DNA of 64,000 nt from contig NZ_PVZG01000013.1 of assembly GCF_003002065.1 (NCBI RefSeq), forward strand, positions 124,001 to 188,000. Direction: 5' to 3'. A program made the translations under genes and the position numbers. Source of the DNA: Pseudosporangium ferrugineum. GTDB taxonomy: Bacteria; Actinomycetota; Actinomycetes; Mycobacteriales; Micromonosporaceae. Each line of letters opens with the position of its first letter. Within the stretch, counting starts at the first letter, position 1. The notes beneath the pieces were generated by a model. It was not told where the DNA came from. It saw nothing but the letters and a program-made list of their open reading frames with translations, and did no database searches. Shown piece by piece: positions 40,286-47,445 of this stretch.

Positions 40286-41472
40286 GGTGCGCACTCCGCG
40301 ATCACGTCCAAAGCCCGTTCGAAGTCCTCCGCCGCGATGCCCGCGTTCAGGGTGAGCCGCAGCCGCGACGAGCCGTCCGGGGTGGACGGTGGCCGGAAGC
40401 AGCCCACGGCCACCCCGCGGTCGCGGCAGTCCGCCGCCCAGGCCAGCGCCGCCTCCGGGCCCGGGGCGGGGACCGACAGCACGGCCGCCGCCGGGGCGGG
40501 TGTCGTGAAGCCGGCCGCGTGCAGCCGGCGTACGGTCGCATCGGCCCGGGTCGTCAGCAGCGCGCGGCGGTCGTCGGCCCGGCGGGCGAGCCGGAGGGCG
40601 GCACCCACCCCGGCCACGACGGACGGCGGCGGGGCCGTGTCGTAGATGAACGTGCGCCCGGTGTCGATCAGGTGCCGGGCCAGCGGCTCCGGGCCCGCGA
40701 TGACGCCACCGGCGCCGCCCAGCGCCTTCGACAGCGTCGCCGTCACGACCACGTCCGGGGCGCCGGACAGCCCGGCCGCCGCCACGCCGCCCGCGCCCTC
40801 GGGGCCGAGCACGCCCAGGGCGTGGGCGTCGTCGACCAGCATCAGCGCGCCGTGCGCCGAGGTGACCGCGTGCAGGTCGGCCAGCGGGGCCAGGTCGCCG
40901 TCGACGGAGAAGACCGACTCCGTGACATACACCACCTCGCGGCCGGGGTGGGCGGCGAGGAGCGCGGCGAGGGCCGCCGGGTCGGCGTGCGGGGCCACCA
41001 CGACCTCGGCGCCGGAGGACTTGCAGCCGTCGATCAGCGAGGCGTGGTTGTAGCGGTCGGAGATCAGCAGGGTGCCGGGGCCCGCCAGCGCCCGGATCGC
41101 GCCGAGGTTGGCGAGGAAGCCCGAGGAATACACCAGCGCGCGGGGGAAGCCCAGCCATTCCGCCAGGTCCGTCTCCAGCGCCGCGTGCGCCTCCGTGGAG
41201 CCGCGGACGAGCCGCGAACCGGTGGCGCCCAGCCCGTACGCCCGCAGTGCCCCGACCGCGGCCTCGACGACCTCGGGATGGACCGCCAGGCCGAGATAGT
41301 CGTTGCCGGCCAGGTCGACGACGGCGTCGCCGGCGGCGCGGGGCCGCAGCGTGCGGGTCAACCCGGCCTTGGCGCGCGCGAGGGACTGGCGCTCGAGCGC
41401 GTCCTGCCAGCCCGTCACCGCGTCCCCCGCAATCACCGATCCGACCGTTTCGCCGGGGAAACTATCACTCAT
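40282..41472 (-). CDS. bioF: 8-amino-7-oxononanoate synthase
   Basis: 396 residues. PLP enzyme condensing pimeloyl thioester with alanine. PLP Lys is K249 in TATLSKALGGAGG. VVDLAGNDYLGLAVHPEV, GLGATGSRLVRGSTEAHAALE, VYSSGFLANLGAI and LMLVDDAHALGVLGPEGAGG are family motifs. ATG at 41472 has GGGAGGG upstream. The stop overlaps the bioD start. It diverges from bioB across a 43-base gap holding both promoters, compact enough for one operator, although I see no clear dyad there. Confidence 0.95.
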   Translation of the reverse strand: MSDSFPGETVGSVIAGDAVTGWQDALERQSLARAKAGLTRTLRPRAAGDAVVDLAGNDYLGLAVHPEVVEAAVGALRAYGLGATGSRLVRGSTEAHAALETDLAEWLGFPRALVYSSGFLANLGAIRALAGPGTLLISDRYNHASLIDGCKSSGAEVVVAPHADPAALAALLAAHPGREVVYVTESVFSVDGDLAPLADLHAVTSAHGALMLVDDAHALGVLGPEGAGGVAAAGLSGAPDVVVTATLSKALGGAGGVIAGPEPLARHLIDTGRTFIYDTAPPPSVVAGVGAALRLARRADDRRALLTTRADATVRRLHAAGFTTPAPAAAVLSVPAPGPEAALAWAADCRDRGVAVGCFRPPSTPDGSSRLRLTLNAGIAAEDFERALDVIAECAP

Positions 41473-41503
41473 CGCCGACACCCTCCCGGCCCGGAATGCC
41501 TTG

Positions 41504-41509
41504 TAGGGT
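41504..41509 (+). promoter_or_regulatory. -10 element of leaderless bioB promoter
   Basis: TAGGGT, six bases, then ATG at 41516. No convincing -35 box. No RBS lies between, consistent with a leaderless message. Confidence 0.5.
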
Positions 41510-41515
41510 ACGGGC

Positions 41516-42511
41516 ATGCCAGAGATCCTCGACCGGGCCCGGGCCCGGGTGCTGACCGACGGTGCCGGGCTCGACGAGGCCGGCATCCTCGAGGTGCTGC
41601 GGTTGCCCGACGAGGACCTGCCGGCCCTGCTCCAGCTGGCGCACGAGGTGCGGATGGCCTGGTGCGGCCCGGAGGTCGAGGTCGAGGGCATCGTCTCGCT
41701 GAAGACCGGCGGCTGCCCCGAGGACTGCCACTTCTGCTCCCAGTCGGGCCTGTTCACGTCGCCGGTCCGCTCGGTGTGGCTGGACATCCCGTCGCTGGTG
41801 GAGGCGGCCAAGCAGACCGCCGCGACGGGCGCCACGGAGTTCTGCATCGTGGCCGCCGTGCGCGGGCCGGACCAGCGCCTGATGGCCCAGATGCGCGAGG
41901 GCGTCGCGGCGATCAGGGCGGCGGTCGACATCCAGGTCGCGGCGAGCCTCGGCATGCTCACGCAGGAGCAGGTCGACGAGCTCGTGGCGATGGGCGTGCA
42001 CCGCTACAACCACAATCTCGAGACCTGCAAGTCGTACTTCCCGAACGTTGTGACCACCCATTCGTGGGAGGAGCGCTGGGGCACGCTGCGGATGGTCCGC
42101 GACTCCGGCATGGAGGTCTGCTGCGGCGGCATCCTCGGCCTGGGCGAGACGGTCGAGCAGCGCGCCGAGTTCGCCGCCCAGCTCGCCGAGCTCGACCCGC
42201 ACGAGGTGCCGCTCAACTTCCTCAACCCGCGTCCCGGCACCCCGCTCGGCGATCGCCCGGTCGTGGAGGGCAAGGACGCGCTGCGCGCCATCGCGGCGTT
42301 CCGCCTGGCGATGCCCAAGACCATTCTCCGGTACGCCGGGGGCCGCGAGATCACGCTGGGCGACCTGGGTACGAAGGAGGGCCTGCTCGGCGGCATCAAC
42401 GCGGTGATCGTGGGCAACTACCTGACCACGCTGGGTCGCCCCGCGACGGCCGACCTGGAGCTGCTCAAGGAGCTGAAGATGCCGGTCAAGGCGTTGTCGG
42501 CGACGCTGTGA
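41516..42511 (+). CDS. bioB: biotin synthase
   Basis: 331 residues. Radical-SAM enzyme inserting sulfur into dethiobiotin. The [4Fe-4S] motif is C67-P-E-D-C71-H-F-C74. EFCIVAAVRGP, HRYNHNLETCKSYFPNVVTTHSWEERW, CCGGILGLGET and VPLNFLNPRPGTPL carry the remaining cluster and substrate residues. The stop overlaps the GTG of the next gene, a BsaP-like protein, supporting joint function. Confidence 0.96.
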   Translation: MPEILDRARARVLTDGAGLDEAGILEVLRLPDEDLPALLQLAHEVRMAWCGPEVEVEGIVSLKTGGCPEDCHFCSQSGLFTSPVRSVWLDIPSLVEAAKQTAATGATEFCIVAAVRGPDQRLMAQMREGVAAIRAAVDIQVAASLGMLTQEQVDELVAMGVHRYNHNLETCKSYFPNVVTTHSWEERWGTLRMVRDSGMEVCCGGILGLGETVEQRAEFAAQLAELDPHEVPLNFLNPRPGTPLGDRPVVEGKDALRAIAAFRLAMPKTILRYAGGREITLGDLGTKEGLLGGINAVIVGNYLTTLGRPATADLELLKELKMPVKALSATL

Positions 42512-42696
42512 CCCTCCTCGGGTATTGCGACCGGTGCGGCGAGGCGGCCGGCGAGGGCGACCACAGCGCGTGCGCGGAGGCCCGCCGCCTGGAGCCGCCG
42601 CGCTACTGCCCCGACTGCCGCCGCCGGATGAGGGTGCAGGTGGTGCCGACGGGCTGGACGGCCACCTGCGTCGAGCACGGTGCCCGCCACTCCTGA
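42508..42696 (+). CDS. bsaP: biotin synthase auxiliary protein, BsaP-like
   Basis: 62 residues, Cys-rich: C7 and C10 (CDRC), C22, the pair in YCPDCRRRM, and a late Cys in WTATCVEHGARH. This Cys spacing and the position directly after bioB match BsaP, a small actinobacterial protein reported to be needed for biotin synthase activity and thought to bind an iron-sulfur cluster. GTG overlaps the bioB stop, so the two are coupled. Its last 17 bases overlap the next gene. Confidence 0.82.
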   Translation: MTLLGYCDRCGEAAGEGDHSACAEARRLEPPRYCPDCRRRMRVQVVPTGWTATCVEHGARHS

Positions 42697-43222
42697 CCCG
42701 CCCGGGGGTCCGGGGCGCGTGCTCCGGGGCGCGGTGGTGACGCTGCGCCCCGCGACGGAGGACGACGTGGCGGCGCTGGTCGCCGTACGGGAGAAGCCCG
42801 AGGTCCGGGCCCGCTGGGGCGGCGGCGACCTCGCGGCCGAGACCCGGGAGTCCCTCGTGGACCCGGACCTGCGCTACTACGCCGTGCTGCTGGCGGACCG
42901 CGTCGTCGGCGCGATCCAGTGGTCGGCGGAGCAGGACCCGGACTACCGCCACGCGAGCATCGACATCTTCCTCGACCCGTCGGTCCACGGCCGCGGCGCC
43001 GGCACGGACGCCGTCCGCACCCTGGCCGCCCACCTGATCGACGACGAGGGCTTCCACCGCCTGGTGATCGACCCGGCAGCCGACAACACCGCGGCGATCC
43101 GCTGCTACGCGAAGGCCGGCTTCCGCCCGGTCGGCATCATGCGGCAGTACGAGCGCGGCCCGGACGGCACCTGGCACGACGGCCTGCTGATGGACCTCCT
43201 GGCGGCCGACCTGATCCGCTGA
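42680..43222 (+). CDS. GNAT N-acetyltransferase (RimJ/AAC(6')-like)
   Basis: 180 residues. TLRPATEDDVAALVAVREKPEVRARWGGGD, DIFLDPSVHGRGAGTDAVRTLAAHLIDDEGFHRLVIDPAADNTAAIRCYAKAGFRPVGIMRQYE: the acetyl-CoA loop (H-G-R-G-A-G) and the N-T-A-A-I-R-C-Y-x-K-x-G-F motif are typical of GNATs related to aminoglycoside 6'-acetyltransferases. That does not prove resistance; most chromosomal members have other acceptors. GTG at 42680 overlaps bsaP by 17 bases; a GTG at 42719 is an alternative start. Confidence 0.87.
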   Translation: MPATPDPPGGPGRVLRGAVVTLRPATEDDVAALVAVREKPEVRARWGGGDLAAETRESLVDPDLRYYAVLLADRVVGAIQWSAEQDPDYRHASIDIFLDPSVHGRGAGTDAVRTLAAHLIDDEGFHRLVIDPAADNTAAIRCYAKAGFRPVGIMRQYERGPDGTWHDGLLMDLLAADLIR

Positions 43223-43334
43223 CCCCCGCCGTCAGCGGGGCTGCCCACCCGGCGACCTTGCCGGGCGACCGTCGTGCGAGGCACGCGGCACCTACGGCGG
43301 CGGCGCCCACAGCGGGCCGGAGCCGGCTACCCAT

Positions 43335-43368
43335 CGGCGGCGGCGGGCCCGGGAGCCCGCCGCCGCCG
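43335..43368. terminator. 14-bp perfect stem between convergent genes
   Basis: CGGCGGCGGCGGGC and GCCCGCCGCCGCCG flank a CCGGGA loop. It lies in the 156-base gap between the GNAT gene and the convergent ACT-GNAT gene. Confidence 0.65.
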
Positions 43369-43378
43369 CTCTCACCCG

Positions 43379-44449
43379 TCACCCGGAGGTGGCAGGAGTC
43401 TCCGAGGCGGCCGTGCGGCGGCCGCCCGTGCGCAGCGTGAAGCTCAGGACCGTGCCGTCGCGCTCGCTCGGGCCTGTCACGCCGAGGCGGCGCAGGGTCC
43501 GCAGCATCGCCACGTTGTCGGCGCCGACGTGGGCCACGACCGCTTCCAGGTCCGTCCGGGCCGCCCAGGTGCTCAGCCGGCGCAGCAGGGCCGTGCCGAT
43601 GCCGCGGCGCTGCCACGCGTCCTCGACCAGCAGGGCCGCCTCGCCGAGGTCGCCCTCGGTGAGCAGCGTGGCCACCGCCACCACGCTCTCCTCGCCCGTC
43701 GCCGGGTCGAGGTGCGCCGCCAGCAGGGTGATGCCGGAGGCCGGCTCGAGCATCCGGCGCAGTCGGGCGTCCGACGGGGCCTGCGCGCCGCCGAGGTAGC
43801 GCCGGGTCAGAGTCTGTGCGGAGCTGCGCTCGTGCAGCCGGCGTACGTTCTCGGCGTCGTCGCCCGTCGCCTCACGCACCAGCAGCTCGGCGCCGTCCGG
43901 GAGGAGCAGGGTGGTCTGTTCGACCGCGCGGCGCAGGACGGCCCCGCTCACCTCGACCAGCGCCTGGGCCCGCGCGTACTCCGCCGGGGTGAACGCGGGC
44001 GCGGGGCGCACCACCTCGTAGGTGCCGCCGGCCGGGTCGATCAGCGTCATGTGCTGCTCGTCGAAGCCGTGCAGCACCACCGCCCCGGCCGGGCGCCAGC
44101 GGACCTCGGCCGCGTCCAGCAGCGAGACCAGGGCCTCACCCAGCGCGTCGGGGTCGTGCACGAGCCGGCCGGCCAGGGCGAGGGCCCGGGTGGGCTGGTC
44201 GGCGAGCCCCTGGGCCTCGGCCCGGGTGACGAACGCGTCGCGGCCGCGGCCCCGCGCGATCGCGGACTGCAACTCCCGCTCGGACATGGTGTCCGGGGCG
44301 TCGACGAGGAAGTCGTCCACGGCGCCGCCCTCGGTCGTGTGCACCTGGACGGCGAGGATGTTGACCGAGCGGAGCGCGAGGCTCGCCGTGAGCACCGAGA
44401 GGTAGCCCGGGCGGTCGTCGACCGTCGCTCGGATCCGCCACAGCGCCAT
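43379..44449 (-). CDS. ACT domain-GNAT acetyltransferase fusion
   Basis: 356 residues. N-terminal ACT domain (about 1-75; WRIRATVDDRPGYLSVLTASLALRSVNILAVQVHTTEGG), a middle region, and a C-terminal GNAT domain from about 195 (AELLVREATGDDAENVRRLHERSS) with the acetyl-CoA loop VEDAWQRRGIGTALLRRL. ACT domains bind amino acids, and actinobacterial protein acetyltransferases with an amino-acid-binding domain have been described, including one from Micromonospora. This gene fits that type; the target protein and effector are unknown. ATG at 44449 with GGAAGGGAAG upstream. Confidence 0.87.
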   Translation of the reverse strand: MALWRIRATVDDRPGYLSVLTASLALRSVNILAVQVHTTEGGAVDDFLVDAPDTMSERELQSAIARGRGRDAFVTRAEAQGLADQPTRALALAGRLVHDPDALGEALVSLLDAAEVRWRPAGAVVLHGFDEQHMTLIDPAGGTYEVVRPAPAFTPAEYARAQALVEVSGAVLRRAVEQTTLLLPDGAELLVREATGDDAENVRRLHERSSAQTLTRRYLGGAQAPSDARLRRMLEPASGITLLAAHLDPATGEESVVAVATLLTEGDLGEAALLVEDAWQRRGIGTALLRRLSTWAARTDLEAVVAHVGADNVAMLRTLRRLGVTGPSERDGTVLSFTLRTGGRRTAASETPATSG

Positions 44450-44540
44450 GGGCCGGCACTTCCCTTCCGGATCGAGTCGCCTGAACCGAATTTAAGCGTC
44501 CCGCGCCGGTGTTACCTGCACATTGCTTGAGCTGCGAAAA

Positions 44541-45302
44541 CTATGAGGGTTCAATCACAGCCGATGCGACCGGTGGCACACCGGCGCGATCGAGCCGGTC
44601 GCCGAGGATCACCGCGGCGGCGCGGACCAGCTGCGCGACCCGGTCGACCTCGGTGATGTGGAACGCCGCGGCGGGCAGCTCCGCGTCGGCCGGGCGGGCG
44701 ACGACCAGCACCAGTCCGGCGCGGCCGAACGGGGCGACCGCGTACCGGGTGCTGTCCGGGCCGGTCAGCGGGCGGGCCCGCAGCGGGGTGACCTCCGGCA
44801 GTCGCAGCGGGGACGGCGCGCGCCAGCTCGCGTACGCGACCGAGGGTTCGCTGCCGATCGGCAGGCGCAGCGACGGTTCGTCGGCCGGCAGGGGCCGGGG
44901 TGCGGCGCTGCGCGCGGCCCAGTCGGCGGGCACCACGGCGGCGGCGGCCCAGTCGGCGGCCAGCAGCCCCGGCACGGCGTCGACCAGGGTGGCGAGCCCG
45001 TCGGCCGGGTTGGCGGCGACCTGGGCGAGCAGTTCGGCGTCGTGGCCACCGGACACCGGCGCGCCGATGGCCTTCCACACGCCGTCGACCTGCACGCCCG
45101 GGATGGCGGCCAGGCCGGCGAGGAGCCGTTCGACGCGGGACGCGCCCGGCCAGACGACGGTGAAGTCGTCGACGGCCCGGCCGCCGAGCCGCTCCAGCAC
45201 CACCACCTGGACGATGTCGGCTCCGGCGACGCCCAGCGTGCGCGCGACCTGGCCGAGGGCACCCGGGCGGTCCGGCAGAGTGACCCGTACCCGCAACAAC
45301 AT
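44541..45302 (-). CDS. ACT domain-containing protein
   Basis: 253 residues. ACT domain at about 1-75 (LLRVRVTLPDRPGALGQVARTLGVAGADIVQVVVLERLGGRAVDDFTVVWPG). The remainder (VPGLLAADWAAAAVVPADW, STRYAVAPFGRAGLVLVVARPADAELPAAAFHITEVDRVAQLVRAAAVIL) resembles a small GAF-like sensing fold, tentatively. No catalytic motif. ATG at 45302 with GGGAGGAG upstream. It lies 91 bases upstream of the ACT-GNAT gene on the same strand; two consecutive ACT proteins suggest a shared amino-acid-responsive circuit (inference). Confidence 0.82.
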   Translation of the reverse strand: MLLRVRVTLPDRPGALGQVARTLGVAGADIVQVVVLERLGGRAVDDFTVVWPGASRVERLLAGLAAIPGVQVDGVWKAIGAPVSGGHDAELLAQVAANPADGLATLVDAVPGLLAADWAAAAVVPADWAARSAAPRPLPADEPSLRLPIGSEPSVAYASWRAPSPLRLPEVTPLRARPLTGPDSTRYAVAPFGRAGLVLVVARPADAELPAAAFHITEVDRVAQLVRAAAVILGDRLDRAGVPPVASAVIEPS

Positions 45303-45451
45303 GCAACTCCTCCCGTCCGGGCGGCCGGCACGGCGATGCCGGCCCGATGGCGTCCAGCGTGACCGAGCGGCGTTTCGCCACCGTTGCGCCGCCGTGTCCC
45401 GGCCGTCAAGACGCCGGGAATTGCCCCGAATGAGACCCAGGCCAGGACGGG

Positions 45452-46468
45452 TCAGGCGGAGGCGCGACGGACCAGGTGGGTGTCGAGCAGAACGTGTGAA
45501 TTCTCGACCGGCTCCCGGCGGATGCGGCTGACGAGCAGCTCGGCCATGCGCCGGCCCATCTCCTCGACGGGCTGGTGCACCGTGGTCAGCGGCGGCTCGC
45601 ACTGCCGGGCGACGGGGGCGTCCTCGAAGCCGACCAGCGCCACGTCCTGGGGCACCCGCAGGCCGGACTCGCGCAGCACCCGCAGCGCGCCGCTGGCCAT
45701 CAGGTCGGAGGCGGCGAAGACGGCGTCGACGTCCGGCTCGCGGGCCAGCACGGCGCGCATCGCCTCGGCGCCGCCCCGCTCGCTGAAGTCGCCGTACTCG
45801 ATCAGGCCGGGGCCGGGCACCGCGGCGCGGTAACCGGCCAGCCGGGCCCGGCCCACCTCCATGTCCTGCGGGCCGGCCACCGTCGCGACCCGGCGGCCCC
45901 CGGCGGCGAGCAGGTATTCCACCGCCTTGCGCGCGCCGGCGGCGTTGTCGACGTCTACGAAGTAGTCCTCCGGGTGCGGGTTGGCCGGCCGCCCGCCGAG
46001 GACGAACGGCATGCCGCGCTCGCGCAGCACCTGGGGCAGCGGGTCCTCGTCGTGCAGGGAGAGCAGGAGCACGCCGTCGACGTGCTGGTCGGTGAGGTGG
46101 AACTCGACGCGCTCGCGCTGCCCGGCCGAGGCGGCCATGGCCAGCCAGAGCTGCAGCGGCGTCTCCAGCAGGGCGGCGTTGATCCCGCGCAGCACCCCGG
46201 CGAAGAAGGGCTCGCCGAAGACCCGTTCCTGGGACTCGGAGACGACCAGCGCCACCGAGTCGGTGCGCTGGGTGACCAGCGACCGCGCGGCGCGGTTGGG
46301 CACGTAGCCGAGCTCGGTGATGGCCGCCTCGACGGCGGCCTTGGCCTGCGGGCTGACCTGCGAGGACCCGTTCAGGACGCGGGAGGCCGTGCCGCGGCCC
46401 ACGCCGGCGCGCGCCGCGACGGCGTCCAGCGTCGGGCGTCCCGGCGAACGGACGGGCTGCCTGGTCAT
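45452..46468 (-). CDS. LacI-family transcriptional regulator
   Basis: 338 residues. N-terminal HTH (PTLDAVAARAGVGRGTASRVLNGSSQVSPQAKAAVEAAITELGYVPNRAARSLVTQRT) followed by a periplasmic-binding-like effector domain (SVALVVSESQERVFGEPFFAGVLRGINAAL, VDGVLLLSLHDEDPLP, DVALVGFEDAPVARQCEPPLTTVHQPVEEMGRRMAELL). It probably responds to a sugar. No sugar-utilisation operon is directly adjacent, so targets are unknown. ATG at 46468. Confidence 0.93.
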   Translation of the reverse strand: MTRQPVRSPGRPTLDAVAARAGVGRGTASRVLNGSSQVSPQAKAAVEAAITELGYVPNRAARSLVTQRTDSVALVVSESQERVFGEPFFAGVLRGINAALLETPLQLWLAMAASAGQRERVEFHLTDQHVDGVLLLSLHDEDPLPQVLRERGMPFVLGGRPANPHPEDYFVDVDNAAGARKAVEYLLAAGGRRVATVAGPQDMEVGRARLAGYRAAVPGPGLIEYGDFSERGGAEAMRAVLAREPDVDAVFAASDLMASGALRVLRESGLRVPQDVALVGFEDAPVARQCEPPLTTVHQPVEEMGRRMAELLVSRIRREPVENSHVLLDTHLVRRASA

Positions 46469-46528
46469 GGGCGCATTATTCTCCTGCCGTACGGTCCGTG
46501 TCCTGCCCGGTCGGGCCGCCGGAGCGCA

Positions 46529-46534
46529 TAGGGT
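46529..46534 (+). promoter_or_regulatory. -10 element of leaderless 39-codon ORF
   Basis: TAGGGT, six bases, then ATG at 46541. The same hexamer and spacing occur at bioB, sbcD and the HipA-like gene. Confidence 0.5.
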
Positions 46535-46540
46535 TGCGGC

Positions 46541-46660
46541 ATGATCTGCCGCGCCTGCCGCGAGCGACGCCACGAGGACTGCAAGGGCGGCTCCTGGTGT
46601 GACTGCCAGCACCGCCCGGTCGAGCCCACGCCGCCGGTGACCGGCCCGGCCTCGCCATGA
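46541..46660 (+). CDS. 39-residue Cys-rich small protein
   Basis: Begins MICRACRERRHEDCKGGSWC and ends in a Pro-rich tail. Five or more Cys in the order CxxC, C, CxC plus nearby His suggest a metal-binding knuckle. The TAGGGT box six bases before the ATG, and the ATGA overlap of its stop with the start of the RibD-type reductase gene, both argue that it is translated and coupled to that gene. Not recognised as a named family. Function unknown; a role as a leader or as a partner of the reductase is inference. Confidence 0.6.
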   Translation: MICRACRERRHEDCKGGSWCDCQHRPVEPTPPVTGPASP

Positions 46661-47382
46661 TCCTCGAAGAGCTGCTGGAACGCTACCCGCGTGCCGCGGA
46701 ACCGACGCTGCGGGTCAACTTCATCGCCAGCATCGACGGCGCGGTGACGGTGGGTGGCAAGTCGGGCGCGCTGGGTGGTCCGGCCGACAAGCGGATCTTC
46801 GACTTTCTCCGTACGACGTGCGACGCGCTGGTCGTGGCGGCCGGCACCGTGCGCGCCGAGCACTACGACGCGTTACGCCTCGACGAGGCCGGCCGGGCCT
46901 GGCGCCGGGCTCGCGGACTCCCTGAGTTTCCGCTGATGGTGGTCGTCTCCGGCTCCCTCGATCTCGACCCCGACCAGCTCATCTTCTCGGACGCGCCGAT
47001 CCGCCCGCTGGTCGTGACCCGGTCCGGGAGCACGCCGCCGCCGGGCCTCGCGGACGTGGCCGAGATCCTCACGCTGGGTGACGGCGAGGTGGACCTGGCG
47101 GCGATGGTGGCCGAGCTGCACCGGCGCGGCGCGACCCGGGTGCTGTGCGAGGGCGGCCCGCGGCTGTTCGGCGCGCTGATCGCGGCCGACCTGGTCGACG
47201 AGGTCTGTCTCACCGTCTCGCCCCTGCTCACCGGCGGTGCCGCCGGCCGGATCGCGGCCGGCCCGGAGGGCCCGCCCCGGCGGATGGTCCTGCGCGGCGT
47301 CGTGGCCGAGGACGACCTGCTTTTCCTCCGGTACGCCCGCAGCGGCCCACAAGTTGTGGACAACCCTGTGGATGACCCCTAG
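46657..47382 (+). CDS. pyrimidine reductase-family protein (RibD C-terminal domain)
   Basis: 241 residues with a dihydrofolate-reductase-like fold. LRVNFIASIDGAVTVGGKSGALGGPADKRIFDFLRTTCDALVVAAGTVRAEHY and LCEGGPRLFGALIAADLVDEVCLTVSPLLTGG are the RibD reductase signatures (riboflavin pathway: reduction of the ribosylamino-pyrimidine with NADPH). The deaminase half is absent and no rib genes are nearby, so it may be a paralogue with another substrate. The last codons are built from the DnaA-box-like repeat. ATG overlaps the 39-codon ORF. Confidence 0.85.
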   Translation: MILEELLERYPRAAEPTLRVNFIASIDGAVTVGGKSGALGGPADKRIFDFLRTTCDALVVAAGTVRAEHYDALRLDEAGRAWRRARGLPEFPLMVVVSGSLDLDPDQLIFSDAPIRPLVVTRSGSTPPPGLADVAEILTLGDGEVDLAAMVAELHRRGATRVLCEGGPRLFGALIAADLVDEVCLTVSPLLTGGAAGRIAAGPEGPPRRMVLRGVVAEDDLLFLRYARSGPQVVDNPVDDP

Positions 47383-47397
47383 AAGTTGTGGACAACC
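47351..47397. repeat. paired DnaA-box-like direct repeats
   Basis: AAGTTGTGGACAACC occurs at 47351-47365 and 47383-47397, exactly 32 bases apart. Each contains TGTGGACAA, the complement of the high-GC DnaA box TTGTCCACA. Between them CTGTGGATGA (47366-47375) is a weaker match. The first copy encodes the end of the reductase; the second is 5' of the HerA-like gene. Confidence 0.7.
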
Positions 47398-47445
47398 TGT
47401 GCCAACCGACACCGCGTCCGACAAGTGTCATACGTCTGGTGCAAC

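Noticed and set aside
35516..40645. A 1709-codon open frame on the plus strand across the GH65, CNNM and biotin genes
   Set aside because: It is Arg/Ala/Gly-rich throughout, runs antisense or out of frame to strongly conserved genes, and is a product of scarce stop codons at high GC.
42680..43222. Aminoglycoside resistance acetyltransferase
   Set aside because: Only general GNAT motifs are visible; chromosomal GNATs of this type usually have other substrates, so no resistance call is made.
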